DNA from: Chitinophagaceae bacterium
GTDB taxonomy: Bacteria > Bacteroidota > Bacteroidia > Chitinophagales > Chitinophagaceae
NCBI GenBank assembly: GCA_028288595.1
Contig: JAQBNK010000094.1
Location: 1 to 49,960, forward strand
Reading direction: 5' to 3'
Length of the DNA stretch: 49,960 bases
Shown: positions 24,894 to 33,443 of the stretch, in pieces
Layout: every line of letters begins with the position of its first letter
How positions within the stretch are numbered: position 1 is the first letter of the stretch
Notes under the pieces: generated by a model
The model's input: the letters and a program-made list of their open reading frames with translations, nothing else
Databases searched by the model: none
What the model was told of the DNA's origin: nothing
Program-made: the position numbers and the translations under genes

Positions 24894-25895
24894 ATGCTGC
24901 AACAGTTTAATAGTATTTGCGAATTCCGGCAGCAAAACCCCGGCACTAGGGGCAGTGGACTAACCATGAATGACCCAGTTTTGATCCCTGTAAAAAAAGA
25001 TCTTGAGGAACTAAAGAATTCCTTAAGGCAAAAGTTTGAAAATTACAGGGGTTTTCATTTTTCATTCGAAGTATCCCACGGCCAATCCTATTACCCCAGT
25101 ATTCTCCATGTTTCAATTTTACCTCCCGGCCAATCAGTTTCTAAAGGCATATATTTAGTAATCTGTTTTGATATTCTTGGGCGGGGAGCATTAGTTGGTT
25201 GCGCGGAGTCTGTAACACAGCCCCAAGGTTTGAATACCACTAAACGAAAGAAAAGGAATGTCGAATTAAGAATTAATGTAGATGGATTAAGGAGCACAAC
25301 TAAGTACAACGACGCATTTGAAAACCCTAAAGAGTTCTACTATGGCACCCGAGAGGAAGCTGAATTTCTTTCACATATAGAGCTTTCATTAGACCTGGCT
25401 TTATACCATTTAGGACTTGGAGATTCGCCTCATTTGCGAATCGAGGACAAAGTGGTCGCGGGAATCAATGAACCAGAATTCGATCCATCCAATTTGCTGG
25501 ACGCAAGAACAAAAATTGCAAAGCAAATAACGGCAAGAAGGGGACAGAAGAAGTTTCGTAAAACGGTGCTCAAGGCTTATAATGGAAAGTGTGCAGTCAC
25601 CGGTAGTGATGTCGAGCCTGTACTTGAAGCTGCCCATATAGTACCTTACAAAGGCCTCCAAACAAACCACATAAAAAACGGGATATTATTGCGATCGGAT
25701 ATCCATTTGCTTTTTGATTTGGGACTATTAACTGTTGAATGGGAAACAATGAAAATTAAGGTACATTCTTCCCTAAGCGGAACATATTACTTCCAGTTTA
25801 ACGATGTAAAGATTTACCTGCCGACAAATACTTCCGACTATCCACATCCTGAAGCCCTGAAACACCACAGCGAGGTTGAATTTAAAAGAGTTTGA
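24894..25895 (+). CDS. HNH endonuclease with MrcB-like N-terminal domain
   Basis: A 333-residue protein when started at the ATG at 24894; a TTG 48 nt upstream is a longer option. The C-terminal part is an HNH_2 nuclease: KAYNGKCAVTGSDVEPVLEAAH, with AHIVPY supplying the first His, then KNGILLRSDIHLLFDLGLL with Asn and His completing the site. The first 200 residues (FHFSFEVSHGQSYYPSILHV, GIYLVICFDILGRGALVGC) resemble the MrcB/DUF3578-type DNA-recognition region of modification-dependent enzymes. This suggests a type IV (methylation-dependent) restriction enzyme. N-terminal assignment is tentative; the HNH call is firm. Confidence 0.82.
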   Translation: MLQQFNSICEFRQQNPGTRGSGLTMNDPVLIPVKKDLEELKNSLRQKFENYRGFHFSFEVSHGQSYYPSILHVSILPPGQSVSKGIYLVICFDILGRGALVGCAESVTQPQGLNTTKRKKRNVELRINVDGLRSTTKYNDAFENPKEFYYGTREEAEFLSHIELSLDLALYHLGLGDSPHLRIEDKVVAGINEPEFDPSNLLDARTKIAKQITARRGQKKFRKTVLKAYNGKCAVTGSDVEPVLEAAHIVPYKGLQTNHIKNGILLRSDIHLLFDLGLLTVEWETMKIKVHSSLSGTYYFQFNDVKIYLPTNTSDYPHPEALKHHSEVEFKRV

Positions 25896-25933
25896 ATTTA
25901 AAAAAGGTAGAGAGTTTGTACCTGCTTGGGTAA

Positions 25934-26068
25934 AACGAAGAAGAAACAATTCCTTTTGATGATGCGCCGACGTTCACGGAGTACTTTAGAATTTCTGCGA
26001 AAGAGTTTTTACACTGGATAAAAATTGCCCGAAGTCATTTGAATTTTATTTCGAATAAACGCGATTAA
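25934..26068 (+). pseudogene. Open C-terminal fragment of an unknown gene
   Basis: A 44-codon open frame after a stop, with no start, reads EETIPFDDAPTFTEYF and SAKEFLHWIKIARSHL, which looks like genuine protein composition. It is cut off on the left by the HNH gene end. It overlaps a second fragment on the other strand. Confidence 0.3.
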
Positions 26069-26179
26069 GTCCGGCCCCTCAAACCTGGTAAACATAAATG
26101 TTTTCTTTCCCGCATCTTTGATTGATGCCCCGATGTGATAAAATTTGCAGTCATCTATAATTAAAAATCTGGGTTGACT
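26009..26179 (-). pseudogene. C-terminal fragment of an ORF6N-type protein
   Basis: A 56-codon fragment on the minus strand reads PRFLIIDDCKFYHIGASIKD and GKKTFMFTRF. This matches the tail of Bacteroidota ORF6N-domain proteins (the HIGASLKDLGKK block). The N-terminal ORF6N domain and a start codon are missing, so this is a remnant. Confidence 0.55.
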
Positions 26180-26372
26180 TTATAACTTCCTTGTTTTGTT
26201 TTTTATAAATCCAAAAAGCCAACCAAATAGCCCCAAGGCTACCCAACGCACAACCTATTGCGTTTTGTATTAACGAAGACCAGTAGGCTGGGAAATGAGT
26301 GACAAATTTGTATAACTGTATAAAAAAGTCTTGCACGTTGAATAGAGTTGAGTTGGATACTAATTTAACCAA
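26151..26372 (-). CDS. Truncated small membrane protein
   Basis: A 73-codon frame with one membrane helix (NAIGCALGSLGAIWLAFWIYKK) preceded by an amphipathic segment. This layout is that of the N-terminus of longer single-pass Bacteroidota proteins in which a long coiled region follows the KQNKE segment. Here the frame runs into the ORF6N fragment and stops, so it is probably a truncated gene. Function unknown. Confidence 0.35.
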   Translation of the reverse strand: MVKLVSNSTLFNVQDFFIQLYKFVTHFPAYWSSLIQNAIGCALGSLGAIWLAFWIYKKQNKEVIKSTQIFNYR

Positions 26373-26470
26373 AAGAATCTATCTAGGTTCATTGATAGAA
26401 ACTATGCAATTGGCAAATAGATTATTGCAATGTAATAACTCTACTATAAAAACCTTCCAAAATATAATAA

Positions 26471-26575
26471 ATGAGAAACCTGTCTTTATATGACCAACCC
26501 ATTACTGTTGAGGTTCTTCGTGAACTACACAGCTTAAAAAAAGACATTAAAGAGAGAAGACAGAAAGGAAATTGA
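26471..26575 (+). CDS. Very small open frame, doubtful
   Basis: 34 codons starting at an ATG, reading LYDQPITVEVLRELHSLKKD and ending in a basic tail. The composition is protein-like, but length and lack of relatives known to me make it uncertain. Confidence 0.2.
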   Translation: MRNLSLYDQPITVEVLRELHSLKKDIKERRQKGN

Positions 26576-26934
26576 ACACTGTTTTGTTTCCAATAACTCT
26601 TGGCAGCCACATCCGATTAGCTTCCATACTACCACATATTTTCCGCTATTCTGAAAAAGGAAAAAAAAGAACATAGGGAATGCTACAATGTGAGGTTGCG
26701 CTTGTGCGCTAAGGGAATTTGATATTGAAACTGAACGGTTTTAAGCTAGTGCCTCACTAGTTCAATTGATGGTTTGTTTTTCTGATACTGGCTCAATTTT
26801 ATGGCAAGTCATTAATAGCAAATGCGTAAACATAATAAACTCATAATCTAACAACCCAATCATCTAACGGTCTTCAAGATAGATTTTTAATCTATAGAGA
26901 AAAAAGCTAATTTGGCATAAAGTATGATAGGTGC
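26576..26934. other. Gene-free AT-rich stretch before the methyltransferase operon
   Basis: No coding frame is supported on either strand. It must contain the promoter of the operon that starts at 26935, but no convincing TTG/TAnnTTTG pair was identified. Confidence 0.4.
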
Positions 26935-28029
26935 ATGGCTATAAATACTAAAAAATTTTCATATAAAGATTTCTCTGTTGTAGATATTTTTTGCGGAGTC
27001 GGGGGTCTAACGCACGGTTTTGTAAAGGAAAAATTCCGGGTGAAAGCGGGGGTGGACTTTGACGAAAGTTGCAAGTTTGCTTTTGAAAAAAATAATAAGG
27101 CAAAATTTTTTCATAAGGATGTGACCATCCTCAAAGCGAATGAGCTCGAGTCGTTATTTGAAAAAAATAAAAAGAAAATACTGGTTGGTTGTGCTCCGTG
27201 TCAGCCGTTCTCACTCTACAACAGCAAAAATTCTCAAAGCAGTAAGAAAATGACGGAGGATAACAAATGGAAACTTTTATATTCTTTTGCTGATCTTATA
27301 GAGAAAACAAAGCCTGAGATCATTTCAATGGAAAATGTTCCACAGCTAGTAAAATTCAATAATGGTAAGGTTTTTAATGAGTTCGTTCAAAAATTGAAAA
27401 GCAAAGGTTACTTTGTAAGCTGGAGCATTGTTAATGCACAAGATTACGGAGTGCCTCAACGAAGAAAAAGATTGATTTTGTTCGGCTCATTGCAAGGTGA
27501 GATTAAGCTAATTGAAAAGACCATAAAAAAGGGAGACTATGTAACTGTACGAGATGCCATCGGCGAATTACCGCCTGTCGAAGATGGAATAGCTCATCCG
27601 GACGATCCTATTCACCGTGCACGAAAACTTACAGATCTTAATAAGAGAAGAATTCAGGCCACAACTGAGGGCGGGTTCTGGAGAGATTGGGATGAAAGCC
27701 TTTTGCTTGCATGTCATAAAACGGAAAGCGGTAAAAATTTCAGAAGCGTTTACGGCAGGATGAGCTGGGATGATGTCGCTCCCACCATGACTACGTACTG
27801 TACAGGGCTCGGCAATGGAAGATTCGGCCATCCTGACCAGGATAGAGCTATCACCTTACGCGAAGCCGCTATATTTCAAAGTTTCCCCCCAAAATATGTT
27901 TTTACGAATCCTGAACAACCGATACCTGCTCAGACGATCGCCCGCCATATAGGCAACGCCGTGCCAGTCGGGTTGGGAGTAGCTATAGCGAAAAGCATTA
28001 AACAACACATTGAGAGCTTAAATGCCTAA
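26935..28029 (+). CDS. dcm: DNA cytosine-5 methyltransferase
   Basis: A 364-residue C5-cytosine methyltransferase with all main motifs in order: motif I DIFCGVGGLTHGF (17-29), motif IV GCAPCQPFS with catalytic Cys89, motif VI MENVPQ (132-137), motif VIII QRRKRLILFG near 175, and motif X HIGNAVPVGLG near the C-terminus. The target-recognition region between VIII and IX is about 90 residues long, so a single specificity is expected. It is the first gene of a six-gene operon and overlaps the next by 8 nt. It should protect host DNA from the nuclease genes that follow and supply the 5mC that the last gene (vsr) helps repair. Confidence 0.95.
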   Translation: MAINTKKFSYKDFSVVDIFCGVGGLTHGFVKEKFRVKAGVDFDESCKFAFEKNNKAKFFHKDVTILKANELESLFEKNKKKILVGCAPCQPFSLYNSKNSQSSKKMTEDNKWKLLYSFADLIEKTKPEIISMENVPQLVKFNNGKVFNEFVQKLKSKGYFVSWSIVNAQDYGVPQRRKRLILFGSLQGEIKLIEKTIKKGDYVTVRDAIGELPPVEDGIAHPDDPIHRARKLTDLNKRRIQATTEGGFWRDWDESLLLACHKTESGKNFRSVYGRMSWDDVAPTMTTYCTGLGNGRFGHPDQDRAITLREAAIFQSFPPKYVFTNPEQPIPAQTIARHIGNAVPVGLGVAIAKSIKQHIESLNA

Positions 28030-30040
28030 TTCAACACCAGAGGAACATCACAAGTATGAAATGAAAATGAGTCTTGAGGTGCTTAAACATCTCGGGCTTA
28101 ATCTGTATAGTAATATCCCTGCCGTGCTTGCAGAAGCGGTATCTAACTCGTATGATGCAGACGCGGACAAAATCACTATTCAAATCGAAGAGGGAAAAAT
28201 TACGATCAGTGACGATGGCAACGGCATGACATTGAACGAGATCAATAATAAATTTCTCCTTGTCGGCTATAAAAAAAGAGAAGATATAGGTGGAGGTTTG
28301 TCTTTTAAATATCACCGACCCGTTATGGGAAGGAAAGGCATTGGCAAACTTTCTTTGTTTTCGATCGCTAATAACATAGAGATACACACGATAAAAGACG
28401 GAGAAAAAAACGGTCTTACATTAAACCGGTTCGAAATAGAGAAGCAGATAGCTGATGATAAAAAGTATTACCCGATGGACGTTCCAGCGGATGCCTTCAA
28501 CATTGAGAAAGGAACTACAATCATCCTGACGAATTTCAAAAGGTCCACAGCATATTCGGAAATGTACTTGCGAAGAAGACTGGCCAAGCGGTTCAGCGTT
28601 ATCGGTGATTCTTTTCAAGTAATCGTGAACGTAACTCCCATCGGCGTCGCCGACAGAGACTTTTTTAAAAAAGTGCAATTCCTATGGCTGATCGGCTTAG
28701 CGGACATAACTAGCGTCGCTAAACATTCTTATACCTCTGTAGCTAAACTACCAGGAGATTTTCTAGTAATCGAAAAGGAAAATGGAAAACAAATCAGTAC
28801 GCCAGTGTCTATTTCAGGCTGGATCGGCGCAGTTCAAGTTCCGGCGGATCTCGAAGAGGAAAGCGCAAACAACAATAAAATAAGTATTTTATCCCGCGGC
28901 AAATTGTGGCTGGAAGATATCTTAAGAACATACAACGAAAGCGGCATTTATGCGACTTACCTAATAGGTGAAATTCATGCGGATTTTCTGGATCTCGACG
29001 AAAAGGACGATATAGCTACGAGCAGCAGACAAAGCATTAAGGAAGACGATCCGAGATTCCTGGCTTTGTCGGCTCATGTATTCACATTATTGAAACAAAT
29101 CAAGAGCGTTTGGGTGGCCATGCGAAACGAAGCGGCGAAAACAACTGCGCTCGCCAAGGCGGAGTCGTTTAATCCGGCTCTTCGCGAATGGTTCGATTCT
29201 TTAAAAACAGATAAAAGTCGGGAATATGCTATTAGTTTGTTCGCCACCATCGACTCATTTCACTTCGATAAAGCGGACGAGAATAAACACAAGGCGGTTC
29301 TATACGCTCAGGGAATTTTAGCCTTCGAGAAGTTAAGGTTAAAAGAGAATCTGAATGAATTAGCTCTTATAAAAACACCGGACGACTTGCGTCTCTCTTC
29401 TATTTTTAACAGCATGGACGATATTGAAGCTAGCATGTATTATGACATTGCAGCAGAAAGAGTGGCTATTATTCGGCAGTTTAGAGATTTACTTGATATT
29501 AATGAAAAGGAAAGGGTTATTCAAAAGTATCTATTCAATCATTTATGGCTTTTAAACCCTTCCTGGGAGCGAGCGACTGAAGGCACGGAATCCATGGAGC
29601 AGAGAGTGGAAACCGAGTTTAAAAAAGTAGTCGACTCTTTATCCAAGGAGGAACGCGAGGCGCGGTTTGACATAAAATACAGATCCGCAGCTGGCAAACA
29701 TATTATAATTGAATTGAAAAGATTCCATCCAACTTATAAGATAACCGTTTTTAAATTAGCAGAGCAAGTTTCCAAGTATAAAACCGCTCTTGAGAAATGT
29801 TTATTAGCTATTGGTACAAAAAATCCACATATTGAAACTGTTATAGTACTTGGCGATATTCTAACCGATGACCCCAAAACCGTGACCGGTGTATTACGTG
29901 AAGTCGATAGTCGTGTTATCTATTATGATGAACTCATCGACCAATCGCTACAAGCTTACAGCCAATATCTGGAAAAACAAAAAGACGCCGGACGTATAAA
30001 AGCGATAACAGAAAAGATTCTTAATAACTCAAAAAATTGA
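28022..30040 (+). CDS. MORC-like GHKL ATPase fused to a PD-(D/E)xK-like nuclease
   Basis: A 672-residue protein. The N-terminus is a GHKL (Hsp90/MutL) ATP-binding domain: LAEAVSNSYDADAD with Glu38, Asn42 and Asp45, DDGNG at 64-68, and GRKGIGKLS at 103-111. A long middle region with an S5-like part follows. Near the C-terminus Asp550 (RFDIKY) and Glu564-Leu-Lys566 (IIIELKRFH) form a PD-(D/E)xK-type site, preceded by HLWLLNPSWE as in Shedu-like nucleases. This is the layout of prokaryotic MORC relatives in restriction-modification systems, including the BbrUII/HgiDII type. It is probably the restriction subunit of the operon, with ATP-driven clamping on DNA. Confidence 0.85.
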   Translation: MPNSTPEEHHKYEMKMSLEVLKHLGLNLYSNIPAVLAEAVSNSYDADADKITIQIEEGKITISDDGNGMTLNEINNKFLLVGYKKREDIGGGLSFKYHRPVMGRKGIGKLSLFSIANNIEIHTIKDGEKNGLTLNRFEIEKQIADDKKYYPMDVPADAFNIEKGTTIILTNFKRSTAYSEMYLRRRLAKRFSVIGDSFQVIVNVTPIGVADRDFFKKVQFLWLIGLADITSVAKHSYTSVAKLPGDFLVIEKENGKQISTPVSISGWIGAVQVPADLEEESANNNKISILSRGKLWLEDILRTYNESGIYATYLIGEIHADFLDLDEKDDIATSSRQSIKEDDPRFLALSAHVFTLLKQIKSVWVAMRNEAAKTTALAKAESFNPALREWFDSLKTDKSREYAISLFATIDSFHFDKADENKHKAVLYAQGILAFEKLRLKENLNELALIKTPDDLRLSSIFNSMDDIEASMYYDIAAERVAIIRQFRDLLDINEKERVIQKYLFNHLWLLNPSWERATEGTESMEQRVETEFKKVVDSLSKEEREARFDIKYRSAAGKHIIIELKRFHPTYKITVFKLAEQVSKYKTALEKCLLAIGTKNPHIETVIVLGDILTDDPKTVTGVLREVDSRVIYYDELIDQSLQAYSQYLEKQKDAGRIKAITEKILNNSKN

Positions 30041-30044
30041 AATA

Positions 30045-32192
30045 TTGCCGCGAACTGAAAATATAGAACAAGAAAATGTGCTGCGATGGAGATTTGACGT
30101 CAACACTTTTCGCTTGCTTGGTCGTGAATTAATAACCGATCGGGTTACGGCTGTATTCGAGCTTGTGAAAAATTCCTATGATGCGAACGCTACTGATGTA
30201 ACGGTATCGTTTTTAAATATTAATTCGAAAGAGAATGATAAAAAGATCGTTATCGGTGACAACGGTATAGGAATGTCCTTCGCTGATATTAAAAATAAAT
30301 GGATGGTTGTCGGTACGAATAGTAAACGGACGTCGCTTTATTCCGATCCGCCGTTCAACAGAAAATTCGTCGGAGAAAAAGGAATAGGCCGTTTCGCTGT
30401 TGATAAATTAGGAGAACGCGTTTTAATCAGAACGAAACAAAGGGGAGAAGCTAAATGGTTAAATGTTCAGATCAACTGGGACGAATATGAAAAACAAGCG
30501 AACGCTTCAATCCAGTCAAGTCAGTTATCCTTATTCACCGAAGTGGACAATTATTTTTTTTATGAAGACGGGGATAAAAACGAGCAAGGAACACAATTAA
30601 TTATTTCTAGAATAAGTGAAAAATGGACTGAGAACGACATTGAGAGATTGGATAAAGAGCTTTCAAAGCTTGTCTCACCTTATTATCCAGTCACACCGCC
30701 GTTCGATATACATATAGAATCGAATGATTTTATCAGATTTATTCGGAAGGACGTTAAACCTGATGCAATTAAGTTTTTTTCTCATAAAGGTGAGGGGAAC
30801 TTCGATCTTGAAAAGGAAAAACAGGAGGTCTTGAGGTTTGACACGAAAGCCGGTAAGCTGTACACTGACTGGGAAGATATCAAATCATTCGGCCCCGTCA
30901 AATTCAAGGTATTCTTTTTTAACGAAGCGGCTAAACGCAAGTATAATGCTGCTTACAAAAACGACGAATCGCGAATAGACGGGATCAAAATATATCGCGA
31001 CGGTTTAATCACCACACCCTTTGCCGAATACCAGGAACACAGGGATTATAAAAGAGATATACTCGGCATAGATAAAAGGCTTTGGCGAGATATATTTTTC
31101 CGAATAAGCACCCGGGAAGTAATAGGCGTGCTGGACATCACCAAGGAATTGAATCCCAGGATAATTGAAGCCACAAATAGACAGGATTTTGTTGATAATA
31201 AAGAATACCGCGACCTCAAGGAGTTTATCCTGAATCAACTGGAAGTTTTCTCTGACGTCAAGAGATTCCAATCTCAAAATATTCGTTCGGAAACGGAGCG
31301 GGAGTTGCAAAAAGCCGGGTTGGAAGTGAAAAATTTTGAGCAGGTTATTGAAAAAATAGAGAAGGAGATGGTGATTGATCGTCCTGACCTAAAGAATATT
31401 TTCGATCCGCTGAAAGAACGAGCTATCGAATTGAAAACGGCTATCACGCAAAGCATCAGCGAACAAAAGAAGTTTCAGAAAGAAGTTATTCGCAAAGAGA
31501 ATATCTATCACAGCCTGATGTCACTACAAGATTATGCAACAAACATTTCTCATGCAATCAGGACATCCCTCGGTAAGATCAAAAGACAAGCTGAATTTTT
31601 CAAGATAAATTTTCCTAATCCTAAGTATGACGAACTATTCAAACAGTATGCTGTCATTATAAATGACGAAATGGATGTTCTGATACAGGTTACCGATTTT
31701 ATGTTGAGCTATGCAAGATCTGATATCAATTTCGAAGATTTCAACGTGAAAGATGTGATGGAGAAGCTTCTCCTGCACACGTACAGCGACACGTTCGCTG
31801 CAGAAAAAATAAGTGCTATCGTAGAAATCAGCGATGATTTTATTGTAAATGCAAATAAGCGGTTTTTTGAAGATATTTTCTTGAACTTAATATCTAACTC
31901 AATCAAAGCTTTAAAGCAGACGCAGGATAAGATCATTAAGTGTTCTGGCTATCTGGCGGACGACAATTTTACCCTCTATTTTTCCGACAACGGATACGGC
32001 ATCAACCAGGGAGACGAAAAATGGATATTCGGAATTTACAACACGCGAACAGCCGAGCAAGGTGGTGCGGGTTTAGGTCTTTATATCGTTCAAAAGCGGG
32101 TTGAGGCTCTTAAGGGTACGGTCGAAGTAACGGAGTCGGAATTTTCGCCTGGGGCTACCTTCAGAATTCAATTACCATTTAATCGCAACTAA
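30045..32192 (+). CDS. Double-GHKL protein: Hsp90/MORC-like domain plus histidine kinase
   Basis: A 715-residue protein. Its start is a TTG at 30045, four nt after the previous stop; no ATG is available before residue 77. Domain 1 is GHKL of the Hsp90/MORC type: FELVKNSYDANATD (Glu39, Asn43, Asp46), GDNGIG at 71-76, and GEKGIGRFA at 110. A middle region and coiled coil (about 410-490) lead to a HisKA-like helix with His503 in NISHAIRTSLGKI. The C-terminus is a histidine-kinase HATPase: NLISNSIKAL near 614, SDNGYGIN near 646, then GGAGLGLYIVQKR. Two ATPase modules in one chain, soluble, beside a receiver gene, suggest it senses DNA state and signals. Confidence 0.85.
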   Translation: MPRTENIEQENVLRWRFDVNTFRLLGRELITDRVTAVFELVKNSYDANATDVTVSFLNINSKENDKKIVIGDNGIGMSFADIKNKWMVVGTNSKRTSLYSDPPFNRKFVGEKGIGRFAVDKLGERVLIRTKQRGEAKWLNVQINWDEYEKQANASIQSSQLSLFTEVDNYFFYEDGDKNEQGTQLIISRISEKWTENDIERLDKELSKLVSPYYPVTPPFDIHIESNDFIRFIRKDVKPDAIKFFSHKGEGNFDLEKEKQEVLRFDTKAGKLYTDWEDIKSFGPVKFKVFFFNEAAKRKYNAAYKNDESRIDGIKIYRDGLITTPFAEYQEHRDYKRDILGIDKRLWRDIFFRISTREVIGVLDITKELNPRIIEATNRQDFVDNKEYRDLKEFILNQLEVFSDVKRFQSQNIRSETERELQKAGLEVKNFEQVIEKIEKEMVIDRPDLKNIFDPLKERAIELKTAITQSISEQKKFQKEVIRKENIYHSLMSLQDYATNISHAIRTSLGKIKRQAEFFKINFPNPKYDELFKQYAVIINDEMDVLIQVTDFMLSYARSDINFEDFNVKDVMEKLLLHTYSDTFAAEKISAIVEISDDFIVNANKRFFEDIFLNLISNSIKALKQTQDKIIKCSGYLADDNFTLYFSDNGYGINQGDEKWIFGIYNTRTAEQGGAGLGLYIVQKRVEALKGTVEVTESEFSPGATFRIQLPFNRN

Positions 32193-32818
32193 TGGAAGAG
32201 AGACAATTAAAAGTTGTCGTGATTCACGACGGGCTCGAGAAACGGGCCAAGGATCCTTTACTCATCGAACTCGAAGAAAATTTCGGAGACGATAACGTTT
32301 CTTATTTTGAAAACTCAAACGAAGGATGCGACTATGTTATCGCTAACATCGACCAGAAGATGGTGGTGATATTAGACGTCAACTTCAGCAACGGTGAATT
32401 ATCAGGAACACAAGTATTTGATCGGATAAGCCGAAAATCGAAACTTATTTATGTTATCATGATAACGGCGAATTCCCTTGAGGAAATAGCCGGCAAGGAT
32501 ATCGAGTTCATGATCAACAATGACGCCTTCGCAATAGCTACGTTATTTGACTACGAAAAAATAATCGGATTGGTTTATGAAGCACTTCATAAAATGTCCG
32601 TAAGGGTGGACTCGGTAATAGAGGAATGGATCGTCAAACATCCTGCTGAACGCAGGCAAACCCCCCTGCTTAAATATAAAGACGGCCGAACTTACACGAT
32701 GAACGATTTATTAGAGAGCATCCGACAACAGAGCGACGTCGGTAAAAATTTTGAAAAAGATGTTCTCAAACTGGCCGTAGACCTGCTCGCACGACAAAAA
32801 TTAAAACTAAATGATTAA
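32192..32818 (+). CDS. Divergent response-regulator receiver protein
   Basis: A 208-residue protein whose first 130 residues follow a receiver fold: strand LKVVVIHDG with Asp13, phospho-acceptor Asp62 in VVILDVNFSNGE, and Thr92 in YVIMITANS. The conserved Lys of the last strand is not evident (the region reads FAIATLFDYEK), so signalling may be altered. The C-terminal 75 residues (VIEEWIVKHPAERR, then VGKNFEKDVLKLAVDLLA) are helical with no known DNA-binding domain. It shares one base with the kinase gene stop and overlaps the next gene by 8 nt; it is the obvious phosphorelay partner of the double-GHKL kinase. Confidence 0.75.
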   Translation: MEERQLKVVVIHDGLEKRAKDPLLIELEENFGDDNVSYFENSNEGCDYVIANIDQKMVVILDVNFSNGELSGTQVFDRISRKSKLIYVIMITANSLEEIAGKDIEFMINNDAFAIATLFDYEKIIGLVYEALHKMSVRVDSVIEEWIVKHPAERRQTPLLKYKDGRTYTMNDLLESIRQQSDVGKNFEKDVLKLAVDLLARQKLKLND

Positions 32819-33443
32819 TCTCGTCATCGCTTACGATGATAACGACGGGTTGCTGGGAGATTATTTTGAAAGCAGTCATTTAAGCGTATCAGGAAACGTT
32901 CAGCCCCCCGGACGGTTCAGGATTATTAGCATTAGGGGCTTGGACTGCACTAGGCCCGACTTAGACGCAGCCATTAAAACCTTGAACGGTGAGCCGCTTA
33001 TTTTCGCAGCGTTCTGTCATGGAGATCCGGACGGAACCGTGCTACACACTGATAACGGTGTTTTTGTCAGCGTTCATAATTCTCATTTATTTAATGGCTC
33101 TTTTTTTTATACAACTGCATGTAATTCCGCAGTCGAACTGGGTAGAAGTCTGATCGATTCCGGATGCAGTTGCTTCATAGGTTGCGGAAAGGATTCCCTC
33201 GCAAGTGACGTTAATTTCCATGACGTGTATATTCGATGCGAAAACTACGCCTTGGAGCGTTTTCTAATAGGGAATGTTAACGTAGGCGTGGCTTTCAACG
33301 ATATGATGGACTATTTTACAGGTGAAATCGACAGGCTAAATAACCTCAATGAAGTTTTCGCTGCGGTGGAATTGCTTCATAACAGAGAAGCGATGGAAAT
33401 TACCGGAAATACTAATCTTATTTTAACTGATCTAGAAGTCTGA
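32811..33443 (+). CDS. Caspase/CHAT-like cysteine peptidase candidate
   Basis: A 210-residue protein with a candidate clan CD dyad: His70 in FAAFCHGDPDG, preceded by the strand PLIFAAF, and Cys104 in SFFYTTACNSAVELG, followed by LIDSGCSCFIGC, which matches the SxGC/GA-type strand after the catalytic Cys in CHAT/caspase folds. There is no signal peptide. Overlaps of 8 nt with the receiver gene and 1 nt with vsr make it an integral part of the operon. A protease here would be a plausible effector triggered by the kinase-receiver pair. The dyad is seen; activity and target are inferred. Confidence 0.6.
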   Translation: MINLVIAYDDNDGLLGDYFESSHLSVSGNVQPPGRFRIISIRGLDCTRPDLDAAIKTLNGEPLIFAAFCHGDPDGTVLHTDNGVFVSVHNSHLFNGSFFYTTACNSAVELGRSLIDSGCSCFIGCGKDSLASDVNFHDVYIRCENYALERFLIGNVNVGVAFNDMMDYFTGEIDRLNNLNEVFAAVELLHNREAMEITGNTNLILTDLEV

